From contig JAHWJQ010000161.1 of NCBI GenBank assembly GCA_019348305.1, forward strand, positions 1 through 5,082: a DNA stretch of 5,082 bases. The letters run 5' to 3'. Position 1 is the first letter of the stretch. Every line of letters begins with the position of its first letter. This stretch comes from Actinomycetota bacterium (GTDB lineage Bacteria; Actinomycetota; Acidimicrobiia; Acidimicrobiales; CADCTF01). Under the pieces are notes generated by a model. That model saw only the letters and a list, made by a program, of their open reading frames with translations. It ran no database searches and was not told the origin of the DNA. Both the position numbers and the translations under genes were made by a program. Positions 1-5,082 of the stretch are shown piece after piece.

Positions 1-21
1 ACTGACCCCCCGCCCACTGGC

Positions 22-72
22 CATTCTGGGGATCTGCGCACACCTCCGAGGTGCGCGGACATCCCCAGAATG
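22..72 (-). terminator. Large hairpin 15 nt after the hemW stop; probable transcription terminator
   Basis: Positions 22-33 (CATTCTGGGGAT) and 61-72 (ATCCCCAGAATG) form a perfect 12-bp inverted repeat. Inside it, 34-39 (CTGCGC) can pair with 53-58 (GCGCGG, one G-T pair), and ACCT (42-45) with AGGT (49-52) around a CCG loop, leaving small bulges at 40-41 and 59-60. The result is a nearly continuous stem of about 22 pairs starting 15 nt after the hemW TAG. On the minus strand it is followed by G-rich sequence, with no run of T, so it is not a classical intrinsic terminator. Stem-only terminators are reported in actinobacteria, and its location at the operon end supports that role. Because the arms are symmetric it could also serve a convergent gene left of the window, or be a dispersed palindromic repeat. 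Confidence 0.6.
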
Positions 73-87
73 CGCTTGTTCGGATGC

Positions 88-1158
88 CTACCGCAGCCGC
101 AGCGCCACCTCGTTGGCCAGGAGCCGCCCGGCCGTCGTGAGGCGGACCAGTCCGGAAACTTCCCAGACCAGATCCTCGAGGCCGATCCTGGCCTCGGGTG
201 GCAGTGCCGCCGCCGGCACGCCTCGGTGGGTGCGGAGGGCCAGCTGGAGGCACTCCATCCGTCGATCGGCCGGCGCCAAGACCTCCGAGCCGGCCACCGG
301 TGAGGCGCCGGCGTCGATGGCCGCGATGTAGCGGTCGGGGGTGCGGAGGTTCCACCAGCGCCGGCCACCTTGGTGGGAGTGGGCGGCGCAGCCGATGCCC
401 CGGTAGTCGCCACCCTCCCAGTAGAGGCGGTTGTGACGGCACTCGTGGCCCCGCTCGGCCCAGTTCGAGATCTCGTAGTTGGCGAGGCCGGCGCCGGCCA
501 GGGTGGCTTCGGCCAGCAGGTACTTGTCGGCCTGGTCGTCGTCGTCGGGCTGGCGGCCCCGGTCGCCGGCCAGGGCCGTCCCCGGCTCGACCGTCAGGGC
601 GTAGGCGCTCACGTGGGGCGGGCCCAGGCCCACCACCTGCTCGAGGCTCCGCCGCCAGTCCTCGACGGACTCGCCGGCCGCCCCGTAGATCAGATCGATG
701 CTCCAGCTGACGAAGCCGACCGCCTTTGCCCGCTCGACCGCCCGCGCCACGACAGCGGGGTCGTGGTCCCGGCCCAGCGATGCCAGCACGTGGGGCTCCA
801 TCGACTGCACCCCGAAGGAGAGCCGGTTGACGCCGGCGCCGGCGTAGGCCTCGAGCAGCTCCTCGGTCACCGTCTCGGGGTTGCACTCGACGGTGACCTC
901 GGCCCCCGGCGCCCGCTCGATCTCGTCCAGGACCGACACCAGCAGCGGCGCGGCCAGGAGCGACGGCGTGCCCCCTCCGAAAAAGACGCTGGTGGCCGGG
1001 GGGAGCCGGGCCTGGCGCACTTCCCGCCGGCAGGCGGCGGCGTAGGCCTGGTGGAGGTGGTGCCGATCGGTCCAGGTGGCGAAGGCGCAGTAGTCGCAGC
1101 GCCGGCGACAGAACGGGATGTGGACGTAGACGCCGAACTCGCGGTCGACGCCCGTCAC
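88..1158 (-). CDS. hemW: Radical-SAM heme chaperone HemW (coproporphyrinogen III oxidase-like)
   Basis: A 356-residue protein of the usual HemW length. HemW is a cytoplasmic radical-SAM protein that binds heme and delivers it to target hemoproteins. The cluster-binding motif CX3CX2C is at C17, C21 and C24 (HIPFCRRRCDYCAF). The residue two after C24 is Phe, not the extra Cys of true HemN, which favours HemW over coproporphyrinogen dehydrogenase. Other family motifs are GGGTPS (61-66, SAM binding), ECNPE (91-95), RLSFGVQS (112-119), DLIYG (155-159), NYEISNWA (227-234), HNRLYW (242-247) and AAHS (258-261). A HemN_C-like winged-helix domain covers roughly the last 60 residues. The start is GTG at 1156-1158, the first in-frame start after the upstream stop. 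It has a GGTGA core 7 nt before it, within a short tandem repeat. It is the last gene of the cluster, 42 nt after bldD. The name hemN is often applied loosely to this family. Confidence 0.93.
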   Translation of the reverse strand: MTGVDREFGVYVHIPFCRRRCDYCAFATWTDRHHLHQAYAAACRREVRQARLPPATSVFFGGGTPSLLAAPLLVSVLDEIERAPGAEVTVECNPETVTEELLEAYAGAGVNRLSFGVQSMEPHVLASLGRDHDPAVVARAVERAKAVGFVSWSIDLIYGAAGESVEDWRRSLEQVVGLGPPHVSAYALTVEPGTALAGDRGRQPDDDDQADKYLLAEATLAGAGLANYEISNWAERGHECRHNRLYWEGGDYRGIGCAAHSHQGGRRWWNLRTPDRYIAAIDAGASPVAGSEVLAPADRRMECLQLALRTHRGVPAAALPPEARIGLEDLVWEVSGLVRLTTAGRLLANEVALRLR

Positions 1159-1161
1159 GCC

Positions 1162-1188
1162 GGCGTCACCGGCATCACCGGCATCACC
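1162..1188. repeat. Three 9-bp tandem repeats in the bldD-hemW gap
   Basis: On the plus strand the units are ggcgtcacc, ggcatcacc and ggcatcacc: two identical copies and one with a single substitution. A more diverged copy (cccgtcacg) runs into the hemW start codon. Read in the hemW direction each unit is GGTGATGCC or GGTGACGCC, so each carries GGTGA, which matches the 3' part of the extended Shine-Dalgarno sequence. The copy nearest the gene is 7 nt from the GTG start. The gap reads through in frame from the bldD stop, without another start codon in that frame. Confidence 0.8.
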
Positions 1189-1200
1189 GCCGACCCGGGG

Positions 1201-1755
1201 TTACCGCCGGAGGCCCATCTCGCTCAGGCGGCGGCGCATGGTGTCGGTCGAGGTCTCGAAGAGGCAGGCGATCGCTCGCAGGTCCTCGGAGCGGATGGTG
1301 AGGACCCTGCCGTTGAAGTCCTGGCGCTGGACCTGGATCATGCCCAGGTAGCGGGTGAGCATCTCGCGCTCCTGGCCGCCGATGGTCTGGAGCCGGCCCA
1401 AGTCGATGGAGACCCGGTCCTCGTCGTAGCGGCGGGCGGGGCGGGCGGCGGGCTCGTCGCCGTCGGCGCCCGAGGTGAGGTCGAGCACCTCGTCGTCGCG
1501 GATCCGGCCGAACTCGTCGTCGTCCTGGGGGAGGAGCTGGTCGACGGGCACCGTGTAGAACTTGGCCAACCGCTGGAGCCGGGGCACCGAGATGGCTCGC
1601 TCGCCCCGCTCGTAGGCCCCCAGCACCGACGCCTTGAACTCCTGGTTCGAGCTGGCTTCAACCTCCTGCAACGACAGGTTCTTCTGCTTGCGGATGAGAC
1701 GAAGACGCTCCCCCACTCGCTGTGCGTAGTTTGCCGGCATTGTGCTGTCTGTCAT
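1201..1755 (-). CDS. bldD: BldD-family transcriptional regulator with c-di-GMP-binding signature
   Basis: A 184-residue DNA-binding protein. An N-terminal XRE-type helix-turn-helix covers about residues 8-76 (ERLRLIRKQKNLSLQEVE, then GAYERGERAISVPRL, ending VPVDQLLP). A charged, probably disordered linker spans 77-113. The C-terminal domain, about 114-184, matches Streptomyces BldD (IDLGRL, then RQDFNGRVLTIRSEDLRAI). It carries RxD-X8-RxxD exactly: RQD 144-146, eight residues, RSED 155-158. In Streptomyces this motif binds tetrameric c-di-GMP, which bridges two BldD monomers so that they bind DNA and repress sporulation genes. Whether this host sporulates is unknown; the role here may be more general. 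The start chosen is ATG at 1753-1755, with GAGAGGG 10 nt upstream, and it aligns with BldD N-termini. The frame stays open to 1881, but that extension shows no BldD-like sequence. The gene lies 106 nt after rsmE and 42 nt before hemW. Confidence 0.88.
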   Translation of the reverse strand: MTDSTMPANYAQRVGERLRLIRKQKNLSLQEVEASSNQEFKASVLGAYERGERAISVPRLQRLAKFYTVPVDQLLPQDDDEFGRIRDDEVLDLTSGADGDEPAARPARRYDEDRVSIDLGRLQTIGGQEREMLTRYLGMIQVQRQDFNGRVLTIRSEDLRAIACLFETSTDTMRRRLSEMGLRR

Positions 1756-1861
1756 AGCGAGTCGACCCTCTCTGTCGCCCTCAGTATTCCACGTCAGGCC
1801 CTGTTCATCCCACATACCGTGAAAAAAGACCGGGCACGAACACGCAGCGAGGCAAACGGAA
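1756..1861 (-). promoter_or_regulatory. Intergenic region likely to hold the bldD promoter and leader
   Basis: This 106-nt gap between rsmE and bldD is the longest in the window. It is less GC-rich than its surroundings and contains a T6 run in the transcribed direction (around 1821-1826). No clear hairpin precedes the T run, so I do not call a terminator. I cannot find a convincing -35/-10 pair. A degenerate BldD-like operator, CCACATACCGTGA on the plus strand, lies at 1810-1822 and matches 6 of 9 fixed positions of the Streptomyces BldD consensus as I recall it. The promoter assignment rests on gap size and composition only. Confidence 0.3.
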
Positions 1862-2554
1862 TCAGGAGCGGGAGGCGACAAGCCCGGCCCGCAGCGCGCT
1901 CAAAAGGACACCGGCCGCCACCGCCGCCGTCTCCGCTCGCAGTACGTGGGGCCCCAGGCACACCCTGGCCAACCCGACAGCCCGCTCGTCGTCGCCCCAG
2001 CCACCTTCTGGGCCGACCAGCACGAACGGCCGCTCCAGGCCGGGGGGTTCCCCCTCGATGTCGGCCATTGCCAGAGCCTGGCCCTCGGTTGCGGCCAGGG
2101 TGGCGAGGTCGGTCACCGGCTCGACCACCGGCAGCCGCACCCGCCGGCACTGCATGGCCGCCTCCCGGGCGATACGCCGGAGCCGGACGAGCTGCTTGCC
2201 CGCCCGTTCGGGCTCCCAGCGCACCACGGAGCGGGCCCCCAGGAAAGGGACGACCCGGTCGATGCCGCATTCGGTCAGCTTCTGCACCATCCACTCGGGT
2301 CGCCCCCCCTTGACCAGGGCGAAGCCGACGGCGAGAGTCGGCGCCGGCGCGGCAACGCGCACCGTCTCCGCCGCCGGCGCCAGACAAAGGCCCCGCTCCA
2401 GGATGCAGCGCCGGTGACCTCCCCGGCCGTCGGACACGGTGACCGTCTCGCCGGCGCGAAGGCGAAGCACCCGCTCGAGGTGGTGACGATCCTCGTCGGC
2501 CACCTCGGGCCGTTCGAGGTCGGCCACGAACAGGTGGGCGGCGACGCGCTCCAT
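1862..2554 (-). CDS. rsmE: 16S rRNA (uracil-1498-N3)-methyltransferase RsmE
   Basis: A 230-residue SPOUT-class methyltransferase that uses SAM to methylate N3 of U1498 in 16S rRNA within the 30S subunit. An N-terminal PUA-like RNA-binding domain (about 1-68, with HHLERVLRLRAGE) is followed by the knotted catalytic domain. Diagnostic motifs are KLTECGIDRVVPF (92-104), EAAMQCRR (131-138), the SAM-loop sequence VGPEGGW (180-186) and LRAETA (205-210). The start is uncertain. ATG at 2552-2554 gives the N-terminus MERVAAHLFV, which fits the family, and has GGAGG about 14 nt upstream. A GTG at 2585-2587 would add eleven proline- and glycine-rich residues and lie only 12 nt after the dnaJ stop. I prefer the ATG because that Shine-Dalgarno sequence lies inside the would-be extension. 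rsmE after dnaJ is a common arrangement and suggests one transcript with hrcA and dnaJ. Confidence 0.92.
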   Translation of the reverse strand: MERVAAHLFVADLERPEVADEDRHHLERVLRLRAGETVTVSDGRGGHRRCILERGLCLAPAAETVRVAAPAPTLAVGFALVKGGRPEWMVQKLTECGIDRVVPFLGARSVVRWEPERAGKQLVRLRRIAREAAMQCRRVRLPVVEPVTDLATLAATEGQALAMADIEGEPPGLERPFVLVGPEGGWGDDERAVGLARVCLGPHVLRAETAAVAAGVLLSALRAGLVASRS

Positions 2555-2599
2555 CGGGCCCGAGCGGCCCTCCGGAGGGGGGAGCACAGGCCCGCCCGC

Positions 2600-3715
2600 T
2601 TACTTGAAGGCGCTGCGCATGCGGGAAAAGAAGCTGGTGTCTGCAGGCGCCACGTCCTCGCCCCGCAGCTCGGCCAGCCGGCGGACGAGGACCTCCTGGT
2701 CCTTGGTCAACTCGGTCGGCGTGTCCACCACCACCCGCACGACCAGGTTCCCCCGGGCCCGGCCCCGCCCGGCAGGGACGCCGCGCCCCCGCAGCTCGAA
2801 CAGCCGGCCCGTCTGGGTGCCGGGCGGGATGACCAGCGTCTCGTTGCCGTCGAGGGTCTCGAACTCCAGTGAGGCGCCGAGCGCGGCCTGGGTCATGGTG
2901 AGGTGCACCTCGGCCACCAGGTCCTGGCCTTCCCGCCGGAACCGGTCATGCGGGCGCACCCGCACGTGGAGGTACAGGTCGCCGTTGGGCCCTCCCCGGG
3001 GCCCGGCGGCGCCCCGGTTGGGCAGGCGCAGCTGCGTGCCGTCGTCGACACCGGCCGGCACGTCGACCTCGTAGACCTTCTCCTCGGTGCGCCGCCCCTC
3101 GCCGCGGCAGTCGGGGCAGGGATCGGAGATGGTCTGGCCCTGGCCTCCGCAGCGAGGGCAGGGGCTGGAGGTGACCATCTGGCCCAGGATCGACTGGCGC
3201 ACCCGCCGGACCTCGCCGGCACCACCGCAACCAGTGCAGGTGGAAGGCGTCGTGCCAGGCCGGCTCCCTCGGCCCTCGCAGGTGCCGCAGGCGACCGGTG
3301 CCCGCAGGTTGATCTCACGGCGGACCCCGAAGATGGCCTCTTCGAAGTCGAGCTCGAGCACGAGCTCCATGTCGCTGCCCCGCGACGGCCCGTTGCGCCG
3401 GCTGGCGAAGCCACCGCCGCCCCCACCGAAGAAGGCGTCGAAGATGTCGCCGAACCCACCACCGAAGCCGAAGGGGTCGCCTCCGGCGCCCACCCGCACC
3501 CCCTCGGGGCCGTAGGCGTCGTAGCGGCGGCGACGCTCGGGGTCCCGCAGCGTCTCGTAGGCCACGCTCACCTGCTTGAAGCGCTCGTGGGCCTGCTCGT
3601 CGTCGGGGTTGGTGTCGGGGTGCAGCTCCCTGGCCAGGCGGCGGTAGGCCTTTTTGATCTCGTCGTCGCTGGCGTCGGGGCGCACCCCGAGAAGCTCGTA
3701 GTAGTCGGTGGGCAT
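2600..3715 (-). CDS. dnaJ: Molecular chaperone DnaJ (type I Hsp40, DnaJ2-like)
   Basis: A 371-residue co-chaperone that delivers unfolded substrates to DnaK and stimulates its ATPase in the cytoplasm. The domain order is complete. The J domain is at about 4-67 with HPD at 32-34. A Gly/Phe-rich linker spans about 76-105 and includes a run of six Gly. The zinc domain has four CxxCxGxG repeats with cysteines at 143/146, 160/163, 186/189 and 200/203, forming two Zn sites. The substrate-binding beta domains run from about 212 to 335, and the C-terminal tail ends FFSRMRSAFK. The start ATG is 7 nt after the hrcA stop; GGAGAA lies about 11 nt upstream, inside the hrcA end, so translation is probably coupled. 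In actinobacteria the hrcA-linked copy is usually called DnaJ2, while a dnaK-grpE-dnaJ1 operon sits elsewhere. dnaK and grpE are absent here. Heat control through the CIRCE-like site upstream of hrcA is likely. Confidence 0.96.
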   Translation of the reverse strand: MPTDYYELLGVRPDASDDEIKKAYRRLARELHPDTNPDDEQAHERFKQVSVAYETLRDPERRRRYDAYGPEGVRVGAGGDPFGFGGGFGDIFDAFFGGGGGGFASRRNGPSRGSDMELVLELDFEEAIFGVRREINLRAPVACGTCEGRGSRPGTTPSTCTGCGGAGEVRRVRQSILGQMVTSSPCPRCGGQGQTISDPCPDCRGEGRRTEEKVYEVDVPAGVDDGTQLRLPNRGAAGPRGGPNGDLYLHVRVRPHDRFRREGQDLVAEVHLTMTQAALGASLEFETLDGNETLVIPPGTQTGRLFELRGRGVPAGRGRARGNLVVRVVVDTPTELTKDQEVLVRRLAELRGEDVAPADTSFFSRMRSAFK

Positions 3716-3722
3716 CAGCAGG

Positions 3723-4724
3723 TCAGTTCTCCGACAGCCGCCGGCCCAGCCGTTGGCTCACGAGGGCCACCGCGGCCAGGGCCTGGGGGTACTTCATCCG
3801 GGTCGGCCCGACCACACCGATGGTGCCGGCTGCCTCGCCCTCGACCTCATAGGGCGCCACCACGACCGAGCACTCGGCGAGGGACTGGTGGCCGACCTCG
3901 CTGCCGATGGCCACCGACAGGCCCCGGTCGAGAACGTCTTTGAGCAGGGTCACCACGACGTACTGCTGCTCCAGGATGGACAGCACCTGGCCGACGGTGT
4001 CGACGGCGTCGAAGGCCGCCACCATGCGGGACGCACCCCCCACGAAGACGTGGTCGGGCTCGTCGTCGTGGCCCTGGTGCAGTGCGGTGATGGCCGTCTC
4101 CACGATGGCGTCGAGGTTCGGCTCACCACAGCTGGGCAGTTGCACGGTCGCCCCCAGGGGCCGGCCTACCAGGTGGGCGGAAAGATGGGCCGAGGCGGCC
4201 CCGAGGCTGTGCTCCTCGGCGTCGGCCGCCAACTCGATGGACCGCTTCTCGACCACCCCGTTCGACAGCACCACCACCACCAGCACCACCCGGGGGGCGA
4301 GCCCGACCAGCTGGATGGCCCGGACGGTCGCCGCTTCGTGGGGCGGGCTGATCACCACCGCCGCGTAGTCGGTGAGCCGCGAGAGCAACCGGCTGGTGGC
4401 ATGGAGCATCTGTTCCAGCTCGCCATGGGTGCGGCTGAAGAAGTCGAGGACGGCCTGGCGCTGCGCCGGCTGCAACGTCCCCTTCGGCGTCAGCTGGTCG
4501 ACGAAGAAGCGGTAGCCCTTCTCCGTCGGCACGCGGCCGGCGCTCGTGTGGGGCTGGATGAGGTAGCCCTCGCGCTCGAGCACCGACAGCTCGTTGCGGA
4601 CCGTCGCCGGCGACACCTGCAGACCACCACTCTGGACGAGGCGCGACGACCCCACCGGCTGGGCGGTGTCGATGTACTCCTCCACCACTGCCCGGAGGAT
4701 CTCGGCCTTGCGTTCGTCGAGCAT
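3723..4724 (-). CDS. hrcA: Heat-inducible transcriptional repressor HrcA
   Basis: A 333-residue dimeric repressor that binds CIRCE operators in front of chaperone genes and loses activity during heat stress. Its folding is typically assisted by GroEL. An N-terminal winged helix-turn-helix is visible: MLDERKAEILRAVVEEYI at the start, PVGSS, SPATVRNELSVLEREGYL at 38-55, and PHTSAGRVPTEKGYRFF at 58-74. A GAF-like central region follows. The conserved C-terminus has IGSEVG (274-279) and IGVVGPTRMKYPQA (302-315). The start is set at ATG 4722-4724 because MLDER aligns with typical HrcA N-termini such as MLSER. A GTG three codons upstream (4731-4733) is possible but would place the operator inside the coding region. 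No good Shine-Dalgarno sequence precedes either start. The gene follows lepA closely and is 7 nt before dnaJ. The CIRCE-like site at 4727-4753 implies autoregulation. Confidence 0.96.
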   Translation of the reverse strand: MLDERKAEILRAVVEEYIDTAQPVGSSRLVQSGGLQVSPATVRNELSVLEREGYLIQPHTSAGRVPTEKGYRFFVDQLTPKGTLQPAQRQAVLDFFSRTHGELEQMLHATSRLLSRLTDYAAVVISPPHEAATVRAIQLVGLAPRVVLVVVVLSNGVVEKRSIELAADAEEHSLGAASAHLSAHLVGRPLGATVQLPSCGEPNLDAIVETAITALHQGHDDEPDHVFVGGASRMVAAFDAVDTVGQVLSILEQQYVVVTLLKDVLDRGLSVAIGSEVGHQSLAECSVVVAPYEVEGEAAGTIGVVGPTRMKYPQALAAVALVSQRLGRRLSEN

Positions 4725-4726
4725 GT

Positions 4727-4753
4727 CTGGCACTCAATGCTACCGACTGCTAA
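4727..4753 (-). promoter_or_regulatory. CIRCE-like HrcA operator immediately upstream of hrcA
   Basis: The known CIRCE consensus is TTAGCACTC-N9-GAGTGCTAA. Read in the hrcA direction this site is TTAGCAGTC, nine bases (GGTAGCATT), then GAGTGCCAG: 15 of 18 arm positions match, with exact spacing. On the plus strand the arms are CTGGCACTC (4727-4735) and GACTGCTAA (4745-4753). It lies between lepA and hrcA and ends 2 nt before the chosen ATG, exactly where an autoregulatory HrcA site is expected. The imperfect arms may mean weaker binding or lineage-specific drift. Confidence 0.78.
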
Positions 4754-4766
4754 CCCCCTGGGTCGG
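4737..4766 (-). promoter_or_regulatory. Possible hrcA promoter overlapping the CIRCE-like site
   Basis: On the minus strand TAGCAT (4737-4742) fits the actinobacterial -10 pattern TANNNT. A weak -35 with a GAC core, CCGACC (4761-4766), lies 18 nt upstream. Transcription would begin near 4730, giving a leader of only a few bases before the ATG at 4724, in line with the missing Shine-Dalgarno sequence. The -10 would fall inside the CIRCE spacer, so a bound HrcA dimer would block it. The elements are short and degenerate, so this is tentative. Confidence 0.3.
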
Positions 4767-4767
4767 G

Positions 4768-5082
4768 CTAGTCCTCCAGCCGGAGCGCGGAGATGAACGC
4801 TTCCTGGGGCACCTCGACCCGGCCGATGTTCTTCATCCGCTTCTTCCCCTCCTTCTGCTTTTCGAGGAGTTTGCGCTTGCGGGTGATGTCACCGCCATAG
4901 CACTTGGCCAGCACGTCCTTGCGCTTGGCCTTGACCGTCTCCCTGGCGATGATGCGACCGCCGATGGCGGCCTGGATGGGGACGTCGAACATCTGGCGGG
5001 GGATGAGCTCGCGCAGCTTGGCCGCCATCTTGCGGCCGTACTCCTCGGCCTTCGAGCGGTCGAGGATGGTGGAGAAGGCGTC
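4768..5082 (-). CDS. lepA: Elongation factor 4 (LepA), C-terminal part
   Basis: The last 104 codons of lepA, open through the right edge of the window and ending in TAG at 4768-4770. LepA/EF4 is a ribosome-bound translational GTPase that acts on stalled or mis-translocated ribosomes and affects 30S biogenesis. The visible part is the LepA-specific C-terminal domain: [40 protein letters not shown], then [19 protein letters not shown] and [12 protein letters not shown]. This set is diagnostic for LepA against EF-G or BipA. The GTPase and EF-G-like domains lie outside the window. An internal Met codon (5026-5028) is not the start, because family sequence continues upstream of it to the edge ([18 protein letters not shown]). 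lepA directly before hrcA is a common bacterial arrangement; the 43-nt gap to the hrcA ATG carries the CIRCE-like site. Confidence 0.96.
   Translation of the reverse strand, partial: DAFSTILDRSKAEEYGRKMAAKLRELIPRQMFDVPIQAAIGGRIIARETVKAKRKDVLAKCYGGDITRKRKLLEKQKEGKKRMKNIGRVEVPQEAFISALRLED

Noticed and set aside
1..21. G-rich minus-strand tract as a possible G-quadruplex
   Set aside because: Only two G-runs of useful length are visible, not the four needed, and the window ends there.
535..550. Short cgt/gtc triplet repeat inside hemW
   Set aside because: It simply encodes an acidic run (DDDD, residues 205-208) in a variable loop; no sign of function as a DNA repeat.
1818..1850. Intrinsic terminator after rsmE, suggested by the T6 run
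   Set aside because: The sequence before the T run forms only a few weak, wobble-containing pairs; there is no stable GC stem.
1756..1881. N-terminal extension of bldD to an upstream start at 1881
   Set aside because: The frame is open, but the added 42 residues show no BldD-like sequence and would overlap rsmE. The ATG at 1755 has a suitable ribosome-binding site.
370..2313. Plus-strand open frame of 647 codons
   Set aside because: It runs antisense to hemW, bldD and rsmE, which have clear family motifs. Its translation is low-complexity (rich in G, A, V, R, P) with no recognisable domain. Long antisense frames are expected in high-GC DNA with strong third-position bias.
2903..3943. Plus-strand open frame of 346 codons opposite dnaJ and hrcA
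   Set aside because: Antisense shadow of two certain genes; the composition is Gly/Ala/Val/Pro-rich without motifs.
3708..4796. Plus-strand open frame of 362 codons opposite hrcA and the lepA end
   Set aside because: Antisense shadow of hrcA; His/Gly/Asp-rich translation with no domain, and it crosses the CIRCE-like site.

Overview
The window is a compact, high-GC, entirely minus-strand gene cluster from a bacterial chromosome. In transcription order (right to left) it reads lepA (3' end only), hrcA, dnaJ, rsmE, a bldD-type regulator and hemW. The GC-rich codon use, the HrcA/DnaJ2 pairing and above all a BldD orthologue with its c-di-GMP signature point to an actinobacterium. The sequence style would suit a deep lineage such as Acidimicrobiia, but that class-level placement is inference. 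I see no tRNA, rRNA, CRISPR array, insertion sequence or phage gene, and no plus-strand gene: the long plus-strand open frames are GC-driven antisense shadows.

Layout. 4768-5082: C-terminus of the elongation factor LepA/EF4. 4725-4767: short gap carrying a CIRCE-like operator (4727-4753) that abuts the hrcA start. 3723-4724: hrcA, the heat-shock repressor that binds CIRCE. 2600-3715: dnaJ, a full-length type I Hsp40, 7 nt after hrcA. 1862-2554: rsmE, the 16S rRNA U1498 methyltransferase. 1756-1861: a 106-nt, locally AT-richer gap that probably holds the promoter and leader of the next gene. 1201-1755: bldD-like regulator. 88-1158: hemW, a radical-SAM heme chaperone. 1-87: a strong hairpin beyond the hemW stop.

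How it works together. lepA, hrcA, dnaJ and rsmE deal with translation and protein folding and form a widespread conserved neighbourhood. The CIRCE-like site gives a simple loop: HrcA represses hrcA-dnaJ(-rsmE) until heat stress titrates it. The bldD gene follows a larger gap and may have its own promoter. It introduces a c-di-GMP-responsive developmental or global regulator into an otherwise housekeeping cluster, with hemW behind it. In many actinobacteria hemW lies next to lepA, so its position after bldD here is a rearrangement relative to that pattern.

I find no wholly novel system. The points most worth checking are the CIRCE-like operator and possible near-leaderless promoter at hrcA, the bldD insertion with a possible self-binding site, the 9-bp repeats that carry Shine-Dalgarno-like cores before hemW, and the terminal hairpin without a U-tract.
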